From positions 62,001 through 126,000 of the forward strand of contig NZ_VLIY01000007.1 of NCBI RefSeq assembly GCF_007489285.1: 64,000 nucleotides of DNA, given 5' to 3'. This document shows positions 37,242 through 47,050 of this stretch, piece after piece. Position 1 is the first letter of the stretch, and each line of letters opens with the position of its first letter. The position numbers were made by a program, and so were the translations under genes. Below the pieces are notes generated by a model. The model was not told the origin of the DNA and did not search any database. It saw nothing but the letters and a program-made list of their open reading frames with translations. This DNA is from Skermania sp. ID1734. GTDB lineage: Bacteria; Actinomycetota; Actinomycetes; Mycobacteriales; Mycobacteriaceae.

Positions 37242-38044
37242 TCCCGACCCATTACGCGCAGGAGCCGTTTTTCGCGGTACCGACCACGACCGTGTCGACC
37301 TCCACCGGTGCTGTCGACCTGCCGATCCTGTACTACGACAACTCCAACGTTTTTGCGCTATTCAGCGCCGACCCCGACGCCGTCGCCGACAAGCTCGCCG
37401 GCACCGGGCTCGTGCCCGCGATCCACTTCGGCCACCGCCCGGTGGTCGCGGTCGCGCTCTACGAGTACCGGCAAACGTCGATCGGCCCCTACAACGAGGT
37501 CGGGGTCGGGATCCTGGTCAATCCCGAGGGGAGCAAGCGGCATCGGCCGTTGACCGGGTGGACCCAGCTGCTGCGCAGCCCGGACCGGCGCGAGCAGGGC
37601 GCCTACATTCTCGATCTGCCGGTGACGACGCGGGAAGCCTGTGCCGCAGGCTCGGAGATCTGGGGTTATCCGAAGTTCGTCGCCCCGATCAGCTTCGAAC
37701 TCGGTGGCGGCCGCTTCTCGAGCGTGACCGAAGACCCCGACGATGGATCCACGATCATGGAGCTGTCCGGCCGCGCGGTGCCGGTACTGCCGACCCCGCC
37801 GATGCCCTTGGTGCTGTATTCGTTCAACCACGGCGCGATGGTGCGCACCAATGTCGACCTGCGCAACGGCATGCAGGCACACCTGCCCGGTGGGCTCAAG
37901 CTGCGGGTCGGGACATCGCGACACCGCATGGCGAACAACCTGCGCGATCTGGGATTGGACGGCGCGCGTCCGTTCGCGGTGGCCTCGACGGACCGGTTCC
38001 AGTCGCGGCTGAATGCGGGCGTGGCCTACGCCGCAGGCCGCTGA
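37229..38044 (+). CDS. Acetoacetate decarboxylase-family protein
   Basis: 271 residues. The ADC family's Schiff-base lysine motif is present as EIWGYPKF with K149, and PFFAVP near the N-terminus is also typical. Many family members outside the clostridia are not true acetoacetate decarboxylases but aldolase-dehydratases or beta-keto-acid decarboxylases, so substrate is left open. The ATG at 37229 lies inside the end of the upstream ACAD gene. Co-occurrence with ACADs and a Baeyer-Villiger oxygenase suggests decarboxylation of a beta-keto intermediate. Confidence 0.82.
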   Translation: MSTVIPTHYAQEPFFAVPTTTVSTSTGAVDLPILYYDNSNVFALFSADPDAVADKLAGTGLVPAIHFGHRPVVAVALYEYRQTSIGPYNEVGVGILVNPEGSKRHRPLTGWTQLLRSPDRREQGAYILDLPVTTREACAAGSEIWGYPKFVAPISFELGGGRFSSVTEDPDDGSTIMELSGRAVPVLPTPPMPLVLYSFNHGAMVRTNVDLRNGMQAHLPGGLKLRVGTSRHRMANNLRDLGLDGARPFAVASTDRFQSRLNAGVAYAAGR

Positions 38045-38078
38045 CTGCAGGTAGAGACGACGGACCGAGGACCTTGGA

Positions 38079-39356
38079 ATGACTGCACAGGACTCGGTCG
38101 CCTACGTTGCGCGGGAAATGGCCGGGCGTCGTGACGCGTTGATCGGCGAACTTGTCGAGATGACCCGTACCCGCATCGATCGGCTCGGCTTCGACTGGCA
38201 GCTGGTGAAACTGCTCGAAGCGAGCATCGCCGAAAACATCGTCAGCGGGCTGCACTACCTTGCCAACGACACGCCGCTGGAGTCGGTCTCGGCGCCGACC
38301 TCTGCCATGAGCTTCGCGCGGGCACTGGCACAGCGCGACGTGCCACTGTCGGCGCTGTCACGGTCCTACCGGATTGGTCACGCCAGTTTTCTCGACGTCG
38401 CTCTACGCCGCATCGCAGAACTGCCCGAGCCCGACCGCGCACCGGCCACCGCCGCGATCATCGCGCGCTCGATGCGTTTCGTCGACAAGGTGGTGATGCA
38501 CGTCGAGGTCGCCTATGAGCAGGAGCGCGACCGTTTGATGAGCAGTCGCGGCGGGCTCAAGCAGACCTGGATCGCGCAGATCCTCGATGGATCCAACGAC
38601 GACCTCGACGCCGCCGAGCAGGCGCTCGGGTACCGGTTCGCCGGGATCCACGTTGCCGCCGAGATCTGGCTCGACCAAACTGTGCCGACCCGCAACGCTC
38701 CGGCTGTGTTCGACGAGGTCGCGCGGTTGCTCGCGCCGCGCCTGGGTGCGGTGGCCGTCCCGTTGATCGTGCCGACCGGCGAACGGCAGGCCAGAATGTG
38801 GTTTTCGGTGCGGGACAGTCGAACAATCGACGGCGCCGCGCTGTCGGCAGCGCTGGAGAAGCGCACCAAACGGGCGCGGTTGGCGATCGGGCTGCCCGAA
38901 CGCGGAATCGACGGGTTCAAGCGGACCATCACCCAGGCGGATCGAGTCCACCTGATCGCCACCGAAGGCGGCCCTTCGCTGCCGCGGGTGCTCACCTACC
39001 AACGATTCGCTCCGCTGGCGATGCTCGCCAACGACCTCGACGCCGTGCGTAGCTTCGTCACCGCCACGCTGGGTGCGCTCGCCGCAGACGATCCCCGCAA
39101 CGAGTGGCTGCGGGAAACATTGCGGATCTTCCTGCGCCGTGAACGCAGCTACTCGGCGACCGCCGAGGAAATGGGCCGCCACCGCAACACCATTCAATAC
39201 CGGGTCCAGCAGGCCATCGAACTGTGCGCCGGTGACCTCGACGATCCCGACCACGCCTTCGACGTCCAGATAGCGCTGTACGCGACGCGCTGGCTCGGCG
39301 CCGCAGCCCTCGGCCACACCACCGGAACACCCGAAACAGGAAGGGCGAGCACGTGA
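38079..39356 (+). CDS. PucR-family transcriptional regulator
   Basis: 425 residues. The C-terminal helix-turn-helix reads RRERSYSATAEEMGRHRNTIQYRVQQAIEL, the PucR/CdaR HTH_30 pattern. The N-terminal half (about 1-160) is helical and resembles the sensory domain common in actinobacterial members, and the centre is a GGDEF-like CdaR domain. It sits inside the catabolic cluster between the decarboxylase and SDR genes, its stop overlapping the next start (GTGA). It is most likely the local activator. A second PucR protein is encoded at 44551. Confidence 0.88.
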   Translation: MTAQDSVAYVAREMAGRRDALIGELVEMTRTRIDRLGFDWQLVKLLEASIAENIVSGLHYLANDTPLESVSAPTSAMSFARALAQRDVPLSALSRSYRIGHASFLDVALRRIAELPEPDRAPATAAIIARSMRFVDKVVMHVEVAYEQERDRLMSSRGGLKQTWIAQILDGSNDDLDAAEQALGYRFAGIHVAAEIWLDQTVPTRNAPAVFDEVARLLAPRLGAVAVPLIVPTGERQARMWFSVRDSRTIDGAALSAALEKRTKRARLAIGLPERGIDGFKRTITQADRVHLIATEGGPSLPRVLTYQRFAPLAMLANDLDAVRSFVTATLGALAADDPRNEWLRETLRIFLRRERSYSATAEEMGRHRNTIQYRVQQAIELCAGDLDDPDHAFDVQIALYATRWLGAAALGHTTGTPETGRAST

Positions 39357-40291
39357 ACATCGGACAAGCATTGAAGGAGGCCGGGCGCGTAGCGACCGGG
39401 ATGGCACGGCAAGTCCCCGTCGTCGGGGCCGTCTTCGACCGCAACGACCGGATCGATCTGAACGGCAAGGTCGTCTTCGTCACCGGCGCGGCGCGCGGCA
39501 TCGGCGCGGAGATCGCCCGGCAGGCTATCGCGAAAGGTGCCTGCGTGGCACTGGTCGGGCGGACGCTGGGGCCACTCGAGAAACTCGCCGCTGAACTCGG
39601 CGACAATGCGGCCGCGTTCAAAGCCGACGTCGCCGACTATGACGCCCTGGCTGAGGCGGCGGAGGCCACGATCGAGCGCTTCGGCGGCATCGACGTCGTT
39701 GTCGCCAACGCCGGAATTGCACCACCACCCGACACGCTGCTCACGATCGACCCCAAGGAATTCGAACGCGGCATCGACATCGATCTGATGGGTCAGTGGC
39801 GCACGATCCGGGCGACACTGCCGTCGATCGTGAAACGCCAAGGCCACGTCGTCGTCGTGTCGTCGATCTACGCCTTCTTCAACGGTGCGCTGAATTCGCC
39901 GTACGCGGCGAGCAAGGCCGCGATCGAACAGTTGACGCGCGCGCTACGCGTCGAATTGGCACACTACGGCGCGACCGCCGGAGTGGTGTATCCAGGGTTC
40001 ATCCAAACCGACATGGCCGAACAAACTTTCGCGATCGACCACATCGACGAGGCACGAAAAGCGCTGCCCGCCATGTTCACCGATCCCATTCCGGTCGAGG
40101 ACATCGTCCGCGCGATCATCACCGGCATCGAACGCCGCTCCCCGCGCGTGGCAGCGCCGTGGTGGGTACTGCCGATGCTGCAGCTGCGCGGTGTCGTCAC
40201 CAACCTGATGGACGAGTCGATGGTCCACAACGCGGCACTGTCGAAGGCGATCGAACGCGCCGAAAGCAAAAAACAGCATGACCGAGGGTGA
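39353..40291 (+). CDS. Short-chain dehydrogenase/reductase
   Basis: 312-residue classical SDR with an N-terminal extension of about 38 residues. The cofactor loop is TGAARGIG (44-51), NAG at 119-121, catalytic Ser in VVSSIYAF near 170, and Y184-x3-K188. The GTG at 39353 has AGGAAGGG upstream and overlaps the PucR stop. It resembles the second SDR in this cluster (41859) and the SadH-like dehydrogenases that accompany the MymA monooxygenase in mycobacteria. Likely oxidises or reduces an alcohol/ketone pair used by the adjacent monooxygenase. Confidence 0.9.
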   Translation: MNIGQALKEAGRVATGMARQVPVVGAVFDRNDRIDLNGKVVFVTGAARGIGAEIARQAIAKGACVALVGRTLGPLEKLAAELGDNAAAFKADVADYDALAEAAEATIERFGGIDVVVANAGIAPPPDTLLTIDPKEFERGIDIDLMGQWRTIRATLPSIVKRQGHVVVVSSIYAFFNGALNSPYAASKAAIEQLTRALRVELAHYGATAGVVYPGFIQTDMAEQTFAIDHIDEARKALPAMFTDPIPVEDIVRAIITGIERRSPRVAAPWWVLPMLQLRGVVTNLMDESMVHNAALSKAIERAESKKQHDRG

Positions 40292-40334
40292 GCCGACACA
40301 CGGCCCCAAGCACCACCCGGAAAGGAAACAACGC

Positions 40335-41802
40335 ATGGCACACTCGCCGTCGATCGCGATCATCGGAACCGGCTTCGGGGGACTGGGCATGGCGATCCAA
40401 CTGAGGCGCAACGGTTTCGACGACATCACGATCTTCGAGAAGGCCGGCGAGGTCGGCGGCTGCTGGCGCGACAACACCTACCCCGGTGCCGCCTGCGACG
40501 TTCCATCACACCTGTACTCGTTCTCCTTCGAGCCCAAGGCCGACTGGTCGCGCCGATTCGCGCCGCAACCGGAGATCCGCCAGTACCTCAACGACACTGC
40601 CGAAAAGTACGGCATCGTTCGCCACGTTCGGTTCAACACCGAGGTGCTCGGCGCGTCGTTCGACGACAGCACCGGAACCTGGAGCCTCGAGCTCTCCGAC
40701 GGGACCACTCATCGCGCCGACGTTCTGGTCGCCGCGACCGGTCAACTGAATCGCCCCGTCTACCCGCGGATCCGGGGCATCGACACGTTCGAGGGCGAGA
40801 TGTTCCACTCGGCGCGGTGGAACCACGATTACGACCTTGCCGGCAAGAACGTCGCCGTCATCGGCACCGGCGCGTCGGCGATCCAGTTCGTCCCACAGAT
40901 CGCGCCGAAAGTCGCGCGACTGGAACTGTTTCAACGCAGTGCGACCTACATCATCCCCAAGCCGGACTACGCCTATCCACGCCTGGCCCGTACCGGGTTC
41001 GCAAAAGTACCCGGGCTGCTGCGGTTTTCCCGGTGGGCCACTTACTGGGAGCTGGAGCCGCGAGCGTTGGCGTTCACCCGTGTCCCGCGGCTGATGGCGC
41101 CGTTCAAAGCGCGTTTCCGCCGCTACCTCGGCAGGAAAGTCGCCGACCCGCAGCTGCGCGCCAAGTTGACCCCCACAGATCCCATGGGCTGCAAGCGCAT
41201 TCTCATCTCCAACGACTACTTCGATGCGGTCGTCCGCCCCAACGTCGACGTGGTGACAACCGAAATCACCGAGATCCGGCCGAACGGGATCGTCACCGCC
41301 GACGGCGAACTGCACGAGGTCGACGCGATCATCCTCGGCACCGGATTCCAGGCGACCGATCTGCTGGCCCCCATGCATATCACGGGCCGCGACGGCGCCG
41401 TGCTGCACGAGGAATGGCGTGACGGCGCACGCGCCTACCTGGGCGTGAGCGTGAGCAAGTTCCCGAACCTGTTCGTCCTGTACGGTCCCAACACCAACCT
41501 CGGGCACAGCTCGATCATCTTCATGCTCGAGGCGCAAATCGGCTACGTCCTCCAGGCCGTGCGGCGCCTCGCCCGGGGGCGACGTGGCCTGGCTGGACGT
41601 CCGCGCGGAGGTTCAGGATTCGTTCAACGACAAGCTGCACAAGCGCATTCGCGACACGGTGTGGAGCCAGGGCTGCACCAGCTGGTACAAGACTGCGAAC
41701 GGCACCAACCCGATCAGCTGGCCCGGTTTCACCTTCGAATACCGCAACCTAACCCGCACACTCGACGAAGCCGACTACGAACTTGCCCACAGCCGGCGGT
41801 AA
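40335..41802 (+). pseudogene. Baeyer-Villiger/FMO-type monooxygenase with a single-base frameshift
   Basis: Flavin monooxygenase: FAD motif GTGFGG at 11-16, BVMO-like fingerprint FEGEMFHSARWN starting near 152 and NADPH motif GTGASA near 177. It is intact to about residue 415 (QAVRRLAR). The run of five Gs at 41575-41579 then shifts the frame. The true C-terminus (GDVAWLDVRAEVQDSFNDKL ... YELAHSRR, ending 41802) continues in the next frame, restored exactly by removing one G. ATG 40335 follows AAAGGAAAC and is preferred over ATG 40278. Either the gene is inactive, or the extra G is a base-calling error. It resembles MymA-type enzymes. Confidence 0.85.
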
Positions 41803-41858
41803 TCAGTAAGCGAATCGGCAGCCGCTCGCATTCCCGTAACCGAAACGAAGGTGTCGCA

Positions 41859-42704
41859 TTGGCTTCGAAACTGTCCATTCCGAACAAGACCGTCCTGATC
41901 ACCGGCGCCGCGCGCGGCATCGGCGCCGAAACAGCCCGCCAACTCCATGCCAAGGGCGCCAACGTCACCCTGGTCGGGCTCGAACCGGACCACCTCAAGG
42001 CTCTCGCGACCGAACTGGGCTCACGCGTCATATTTTTCGAGGCCGACGTCACCGACCTCCACGCGCTCGACGAGGCCGCCACGAACACCGCGTCGCGGTT
42101 CGGGGGAATCGACGTGGTGATCGCCAACGCCGGCATCGCGCCGCCGACGACAACGGTAGCCGACATCACGGTCGCCGATTTCGAGCGAACCCTCGACGTC
42201 AACATCAACGGCGTGTTCAGGACCGTGAAGTCGACGCTGCCCCATATCCTCGCCGCCCGCGGACACATCGTGCTGATCTCATCGATCTACGCGTTCCTCA
42301 ACGGTGGACTCAACGCGTCCTATGCGATGAGCAAGGCCGCTGTCGAACAGCTCGGACGAGCGCTACGCGTCGAACTCGCCGCCACCGGCGCCACCGCAGG
42401 CGTCGCCTACTTCGGCTTCATCGACACCGACATGGTCAGTTCCGCATTCACCCAACCCAGCGCCGCCACCATGCGAAAAGCGTTCCCCGCCTTCCTCACC
42501 GAACCGATCACGCTCGACGCGGCCGTGTCGAGACTCGTGCGCGGCATCGAGCACCGATCCGGGCGAATCGTTGCACCACGCTGGGTCGCGTCGGCACTGC
42601 TCGCACGCGGGCCGCTCGGGCTGCTCGATCCACAACTAGCCCGAAACAAGCGGGTCCACGAAGCCATCGAGATTGCGACCGAACGCAACCGACCGTGTCG
42701 GTAA
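41859..42704 (+). CDS. Short-chain dehydrogenase/reductase
   Basis: 281 residues from a TTG start at 41859 that has GAAGG 7 bases upstream. The cofactor motif TGAARGIG (15-22), NAG (90-92), Ser in ISSIYAF and Y155-x3-K159 are intact. It is closely similar to the SDR at 39353, especially IYAFLNG and the C-terminal region, so the two probably arose by duplication around the monooxygenase gene. Because of the frameshift upstream, a naive translation fuses this protein to the monooxygenase; it should be treated as separate. Confidence 0.9.
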   Translation: MASKLSIPNKTVLITGAARGIGAETARQLHAKGANVTLVGLEPDHLKALATELGSRVIFFEADVTDLHALDEAATNTASRFGGIDVVIANAGIAPPTTTVADITVADFERTLDVNINGVFRTVKSTLPHILAARGHIVLISSIYAFLNGGLNASYAMSKAAVEQLGRALRVELAATGATAGVAYFGFIDTDMVSSAFTQPSAATMRKAFPAFLTEPITLDAAVSRLVRGIEHRSGRIVAPRWVASALLARGPLGLLDPQLARNKRVHEAIEIATERNRPCR

Positions 42705-42997
42705 CCCTGCCAGCTGCCAGAGCAACCGATACTCCTGCAGTGGCGACCACAACGAACGGTGTAGTAAACCGCCTAACCTCCCCGATTACCCGAGTGCCGG
42801 AGAAAGCCCGGAGCACGGGTAGCTCGTCGCACCAATCAATGGGCCCCCGGACCGGTCCGACACGCCATTGTGAGCCTGTTTCCCCGCTCATAGCCTCGTT
42901 TTAGAGCTCGATGGACTCCGCATCAGCTTGCCCACCCAAAGATGGCATGACGGTCCGGCTCCGGCGAATTCCAGATGCGAGAAGGGAGACAACACTT

Positions 42998-44383
42998 ATG
43001 AAGATGCTCGATAAAGCAGTCACCAAGGCCCAGGCGACAATTCCGCTCGACGTGCAGATTCAGGGCATGCATTACTACCAAAAGGCGAAGAAGAAAGTGG
43101 TTGGCGACAATCAACCGCGCTTCGTCGAGCGACCGATTCCTGACGTTTCGACGGTGCCGCTGGAAGAGATCGACGTCAGCAACCCTTTCATGTTCCGGCA
43201 GGGCCAATGGATTCCGTACTTCAAACGCCTGCGTGACGAAGCGCCCGTCCACTACCAGGCGGACAGTCCGTTCGGCGGCTTCTGGTCGGTCACCCGATTC
43301 GACGACATCGTCGCCGTCGACAAGGATTACGAGACGTTCTCGGCCGAGCCGTTCATCGTGATCGGGGAACTGCCGGACGGCCTCGACGTGGAAATGTTCA
43401 TCGCGATGGACCCGCCCCGTCACGACCAGCAGCGCGCCGCGGTGCAGGGCGTGGTCGCCCCCAAGAACCTCCAGGAAATGGAAGGACTCATCCGCTCGCG
43501 GATACAGGAGGTCCTCGACAACCTGCCGGTCGGAAAGCCTTTCGACTGGGTCGACAAGGTCTCGATCGAACTGACCTCACGTATGCTCGCGACCTTGCTC
43601 GACTACCCCTATGAGCAGCGCCGCAAGCTGGTGTACTGGTCGGACCTGGCGGCCGGTAGCGCGGAGGCAAACGGCGGCGAGAACGACATGGATGAGACGT
43701 TCGACGGTCTCGCCGACATGGCGCGCGGCTTGAGCGCCCTCTGGCATGACAAGGCCGCGCGCCTGGCGGCGGGGCAGGAGCCCGGTTTCGACCTGATCAC
43801 CCTGCTCCAGTCGTCCGAGGACACCAAAGACCTGATCAAGCGTCCGATGGAATTCCTCGGCAACCTCATGCTGCTCATCGTGGGCGGCAACGACACCACC
43901 CGCAATTCGATGACCGCCGGCGTGCTCGCACTCAACCAGTTCCCCGACGAATTCGCGAAACTCAAAGCGGATCACAAGCTCATTCCGAAGATGGTGAACG
44001 AAATCATCCGGTGGCAGACTCCACTGGCTTATATGCGCCGCATTGCCACGAAAAACACCATTCTCAACGGGCAGTTCATCCGGAAGGGCGACAAGGTCGT
44101 CATGTGGTATTGCTCGGGCAACCGGGACGAGCGCAAGTTCGAGAATCCGGACGATTTCATCATCGGTCGCTCCAACGCACGCCACCATCTTTCGTTCGGT
44201 TTCGGAGTGCACCGATGCATGGGCAGTCGGCTCGCCGAACTGCAGCTGAAAATCCTCTGGGAGGAGTTGCTTGCCCGGTTCGACGACATCAAGGTGGTTT
44301 CGGAGCCGGAATACCCGCAGTCCAACTTCGTGAAGGGCTACTCGAAGTTGATGGTCGAGGTTACCCGGAAGCAGCCGGCCTGA
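42998..44383 (+). CDS. Cytochrome P450, CYP153-like
   Basis: 461 residues starting at an ATG preceded by AAGGGAGA. The oxygen-binding I-helix motif GGNDTTRNSMTAG, the ExxR of NEIIRWQTP, and the heme loop FGFGVHRCMG with Cys407 are intact. The runs WQTPLAYMRRIA and GNRDERKFENPDDFIIGR are characteristic of the CYP153 family of terminal alkane/fatty-acid hydroxylases. Class I P450s need a ferredoxin and reductase; none is encoded in the window. It is separated from the SDR by about 290 bases, which probably hold its own promoter, and followed by a PucR gene. Confidence 0.92.
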   Translation: MKMLDKAVTKAQATIPLDVQIQGMHYYQKAKKKVVGDNQPRFVERPIPDVSTVPLEEIDVSNPFMFRQGQWIPYFKRLRDEAPVHYQADSPFGGFWSVTRFDDIVAVDKDYETFSAEPFIVIGELPDGLDVEMFIAMDPPRHDQQRAAVQGVVAPKNLQEMEGLIRSRIQEVLDNLPVGKPFDWVDKVSIELTSRMLATLLDYPYEQRRKLVYWSDLAAGSAEANGGENDMDETFDGLADMARGLSALWHDKAARLAAGQEPGFDLITLLQSSEDTKDLIKRPMEFLGNLMLLIVGGNDTTRNSMTAGVLALNQFPDEFAKLKADHKLIPKMVNEIIRWQTPLAYMRRIATKNTILNGQFIRKGDKVVMWYCSGNRDERKFENPDDFIIGRSNARHHLSFGFGVHRCMGSRLAELQLKILWEELLARFDDIKVVSEPEYPQSNFVKGYSKLMVEVTRKQPA

Positions 44384-44550
44384 CTTGGGCTGCTTACTGT
44401 CGCCATCCTGGTAAAGGGCATGATGGCTCTGGGTGCAGTGGCTGATGCCTCGGCAAGGCCTGCAAGATCGCACAGATCGCCGCGGTCACTGCGTCCGTCC
44501 ATGGACGGGGCGAGTCGGCGGTCTACCACGCGATCACAGATTGGTGCAGC

Positions 44551-45810
44551 ATGTCGGCGGTTGACTCGCGAGCGTCGGGTGGCGATCGTGAGCGGGCGAT
44601 CGCCGTTTTCCTCAATCGGATCGCTGACGCGATCGATCCGGATCTCCTCGGAGCGCAGATCGGGGACGCGATCTTCGATCGTGTCGGCGAGTTCGGACAA
44701 CGCGATGACGACCTACGCAGCCTTACCGAAACCGTCGCGATCCGGACGGTGCACGATGTGTGGCACGGTGTACGGCTCAGCGCTGAGCGGGTAGACCTCG
44801 ACCCACCGCCTGCTGCGGTCGGCTGGCCGGCCGAATTGGTGCGTCGCGGAGTCGAGTTGCACGCAATGCTCCGCGCCTACCGCGTCGGCCATGATCTCGT
44901 CGAAAGGGCTTGGGAGACTGCGGCTGCCCAGATCGAGGCCGACGGAGATGTCCGAGCCGATGCACTCAAACATGCGTCCCGGTTCTTCTTCTCCTACGTC
45001 GACGCTGTGTCGGTACAACTCACTCAGATCTACTTGGAGGAAAGCGCGCGTCATGCTCGTGGTGCCGCGGCCGTGCGTGAGGAGATGCTGAAAGCCTTAC
45101 TGAGCGGCAAGAAGGTACCGCCGGCGCGGGCAACCGCGGGCTTGCGTTACGAGGTGTCCGGGACGCATGTCGGGTTCATCGTCTGGATGGAGCCGGCGGA
45201 GCCCGACGACCGGCATGCGGCAGCGTTGGAGACCGTGGCCGCGCGGATCGGCGTCGCGATCGGAGATGGCGAGTACATGCTCGTCCCGGTGGGCAACTGG
45301 GTCGTCTGGGGGTGGGCGCGGCTCTTTGCACCTCGATCTACGCGGCGCCGACCCGCGTTGTCTGTACCTGACGTCGTAAGGGTGGCGGTCGGCGGCGCCG
45401 CTGCGGGGATGGAGGGCCTGGTCCAAACTCATCAGGAAGCGGCCGCGGCGCGCAGGGTGGCCCGACTGCCGGGTCAAGGCACGCATCGGGTCGTGTTTCA
45501 CCGCGACGTCGCCCTGCTCGACCTGCTCACCATGAACCCTTTGGCCGCTGAGCGTTTCGTCCGCACAGAGCTCGGTCAACTCGCGACCGAGGACGAGCAG
45601 ATGGCGCGGCTGCGGATGACGCTGCAGGTCTACTTCGAGGAGAACCTCAGCCCGATACGGACCGCGCGGCGTCTCGGAGTGAACAAGAACACCGTTGTGT
45701 ATCGGATGGAGAGGGTCGAGGAGATCCTTGGTCACGTCGTGCTCGAGCGTCGGCGGGAGCTGGAGGCAGCGTTGCAACTCGCCCACGTCTACCTCGATTC
45801 GGGCGCGTAG
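44551..45810 (+). CDS. PucR-family transcriptional regulator
   Basis: 419 residues built like the regulator at 38079: a helical N-terminal sensor region (about 15-170), a CdaR-like centre and a C-terminal HTH_30 with ENLSPIRTARRLGVNKNTVVYRMERVEEIL. It follows the P450 by about 170 bases and probably regulates it. The two PucR proteins of this cluster are only moderately alike, so they are not a recent duplication. The effector is unknown. Confidence 0.87.
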   Translation: MSAVDSRASGGDRERAIAVFLNRIADAIDPDLLGAQIGDAIFDRVGEFGQRDDDLRSLTETVAIRTVHDVWHGVRLSAERVDLDPPPAAVGWPAELVRRGVELHAMLRAYRVGHDLVERAWETAAAQIEADGDVRADALKHASRFFFSYVDAVSVQLTQIYLEESARHARGAAAVREEMLKALLSGKKVPPARATAGLRYEVSGTHVGFIVWMEPAEPDDRHAAALETVAARIGVAIGDGEYMLVPVGNWVVWGWARLFAPRSTRRRPALSVPDVVRVAVGGAAAGMEGLVQTHQEAAAARRVARLPGQGTHRVVFHRDVALLDLLTMNPLAAERFVRTELGQLATEDEQMARLRMTLQVYFEENLSPIRTARRLGVNKNTVVYRMERVEEILGHVVLERRRELEAALQLAHVYLDSGA

Positions 45811-45938
45811 AAGGAAGAGTGCGGAGCGGCAGGTCCGTCGTGCGTTGCGCCGGAGACTAGGCCGTGCGCAGGCACCGGCCGGGAACCGATGACGGCTATG
45901 CTGCGCTGGCGAAATTGACCGGAATCAACCGGCGAGTA

Positions 45939-47050
45939 CTACCGTGGTTTTGCTTCCACGATGCTTATGGGCGACGCGGTCGACGCGATCCGAACGAGGT
46001 CGAAACCGCCCCGGCGCAATAATTGACGGAACTCGGCGGCGGTGCGTTCACGCCCGCCGATACAGGTGAGCATCTCGATGTCGATCAACTTTCCCACATG
46101 CGGCGAATTGTCTTCAGGTATAACAGCCTCGATCAACAACAGCCGGCTTTCTCTCGGCGCTGCCAGTGCTATGTTGCGCAGAATCTCGACGGCTTTATCG
46201 TCTGCCCAGTCGTGCAGGATTAACTTCATCACGTAGGCGTCTCCGCCCGTGGGGACGGTGTCGAAGAACGACCCCTCTATGACGGTGCATCGATCGGCAA
46301 CGCCCGCCTTCGCCAACTCTGTCGATGCGCCCGCCACCACCGCGGGCAGATCGAACAAGATCCCGCGTGCACCTGGCGAATGCCCGAGGATTCCGCTGAG
46401 GAATCGGCCATGCCCACCGCCGACATCAACAATGGTGTCGAAGTTGCTGAAGTCGTAGGCCGCGAGCACCGGATCGATCGACATCTCACTCAGGCTCGTC
46501 ATCGCAGCATCGAACACCGCACCGAATACGGGATTTTGTTCGGTATAGCCGAAGAACGACGTTCCTCGAACCGCTGGCAGCACGTCCCGACCGGTCCGGA
46601 CCGCCGACGTGACGTGGGACCAGTGCTCGCGGTGTTCGGGCGAGCCGATAAACCGGGCCAGTGCTCGCAATGAGACTGCGGCGTCGGACCGCAGCGGATC
46701 GGCCATGGCATTGAGTGCAAAGCGTCCATCGGACCGAACGCAGAACACGCCGCGACTGGTCAGGCACCGCATCAACCGTGCAACCCCGTCTGCGTCAGCG
46801 TCGATCCGCACGGCGAGTTCGTCGCCAGTCAGCGGACCGCCGGCGAGGCGTCCGCGATGCCGAGATCGGCGGCCGCATAAATCGCCTGCGAAAACCACTG
46901 TGCCGAAATCATTTCCAACAAAGCGATTGGCGCGGGCGCCATTTTCGCGTGGGCTGTCGCAACTGCATTGCGAACTGTTTCGACCGCTCGCACGAGCCGA
47001 GCAGGAGGCACTCTCGCCATACCGGGAAGGCCTAACCGCTGAATCGTCAT
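45939..47050 (-). pseudogene. SAM-dependent O-methyltransferase with a frameshift
   Basis: The N-terminal dimerisation part (MTIQRLGLPGMARVPP ... YAAADLGIADA) begins at ATG 47050, after GGAGAGG, and runs into a stop. The rest (LAGGPLTGDELAVRI ... VEAKPR, ending 45939) continues in another frame. Adding one base near 46845-46851, in the sequence reading GACGCCTCGCC on the gene strand, restores a single protein of about 370 residues. SAM motif VDVGGGHGRFLSGIL and LHDWADDKAVEIL are of the plant-COMT/hydroxyneurosporene type. Whether it is inactive or mis-sequenced cannot be decided here. Convergent with the PucR gene. Confidence 0.8.

Noticed and set aside
40278-42704. 808-aa fusion of a monooxygenase with an SDR
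   Set aside because: The join is about 90 residues of out-of-frame translation after a G-run shift; the real C-terminus of the monooxygenase is in another frame and the SDR has its own TTG start and ribosome-binding site.
42790-42824. Imperfect hairpin between the SDR and P450 genes as a terminator
   Set aside because: Several mismatches, alternative pairings and no T-tract; not strong enough to list.
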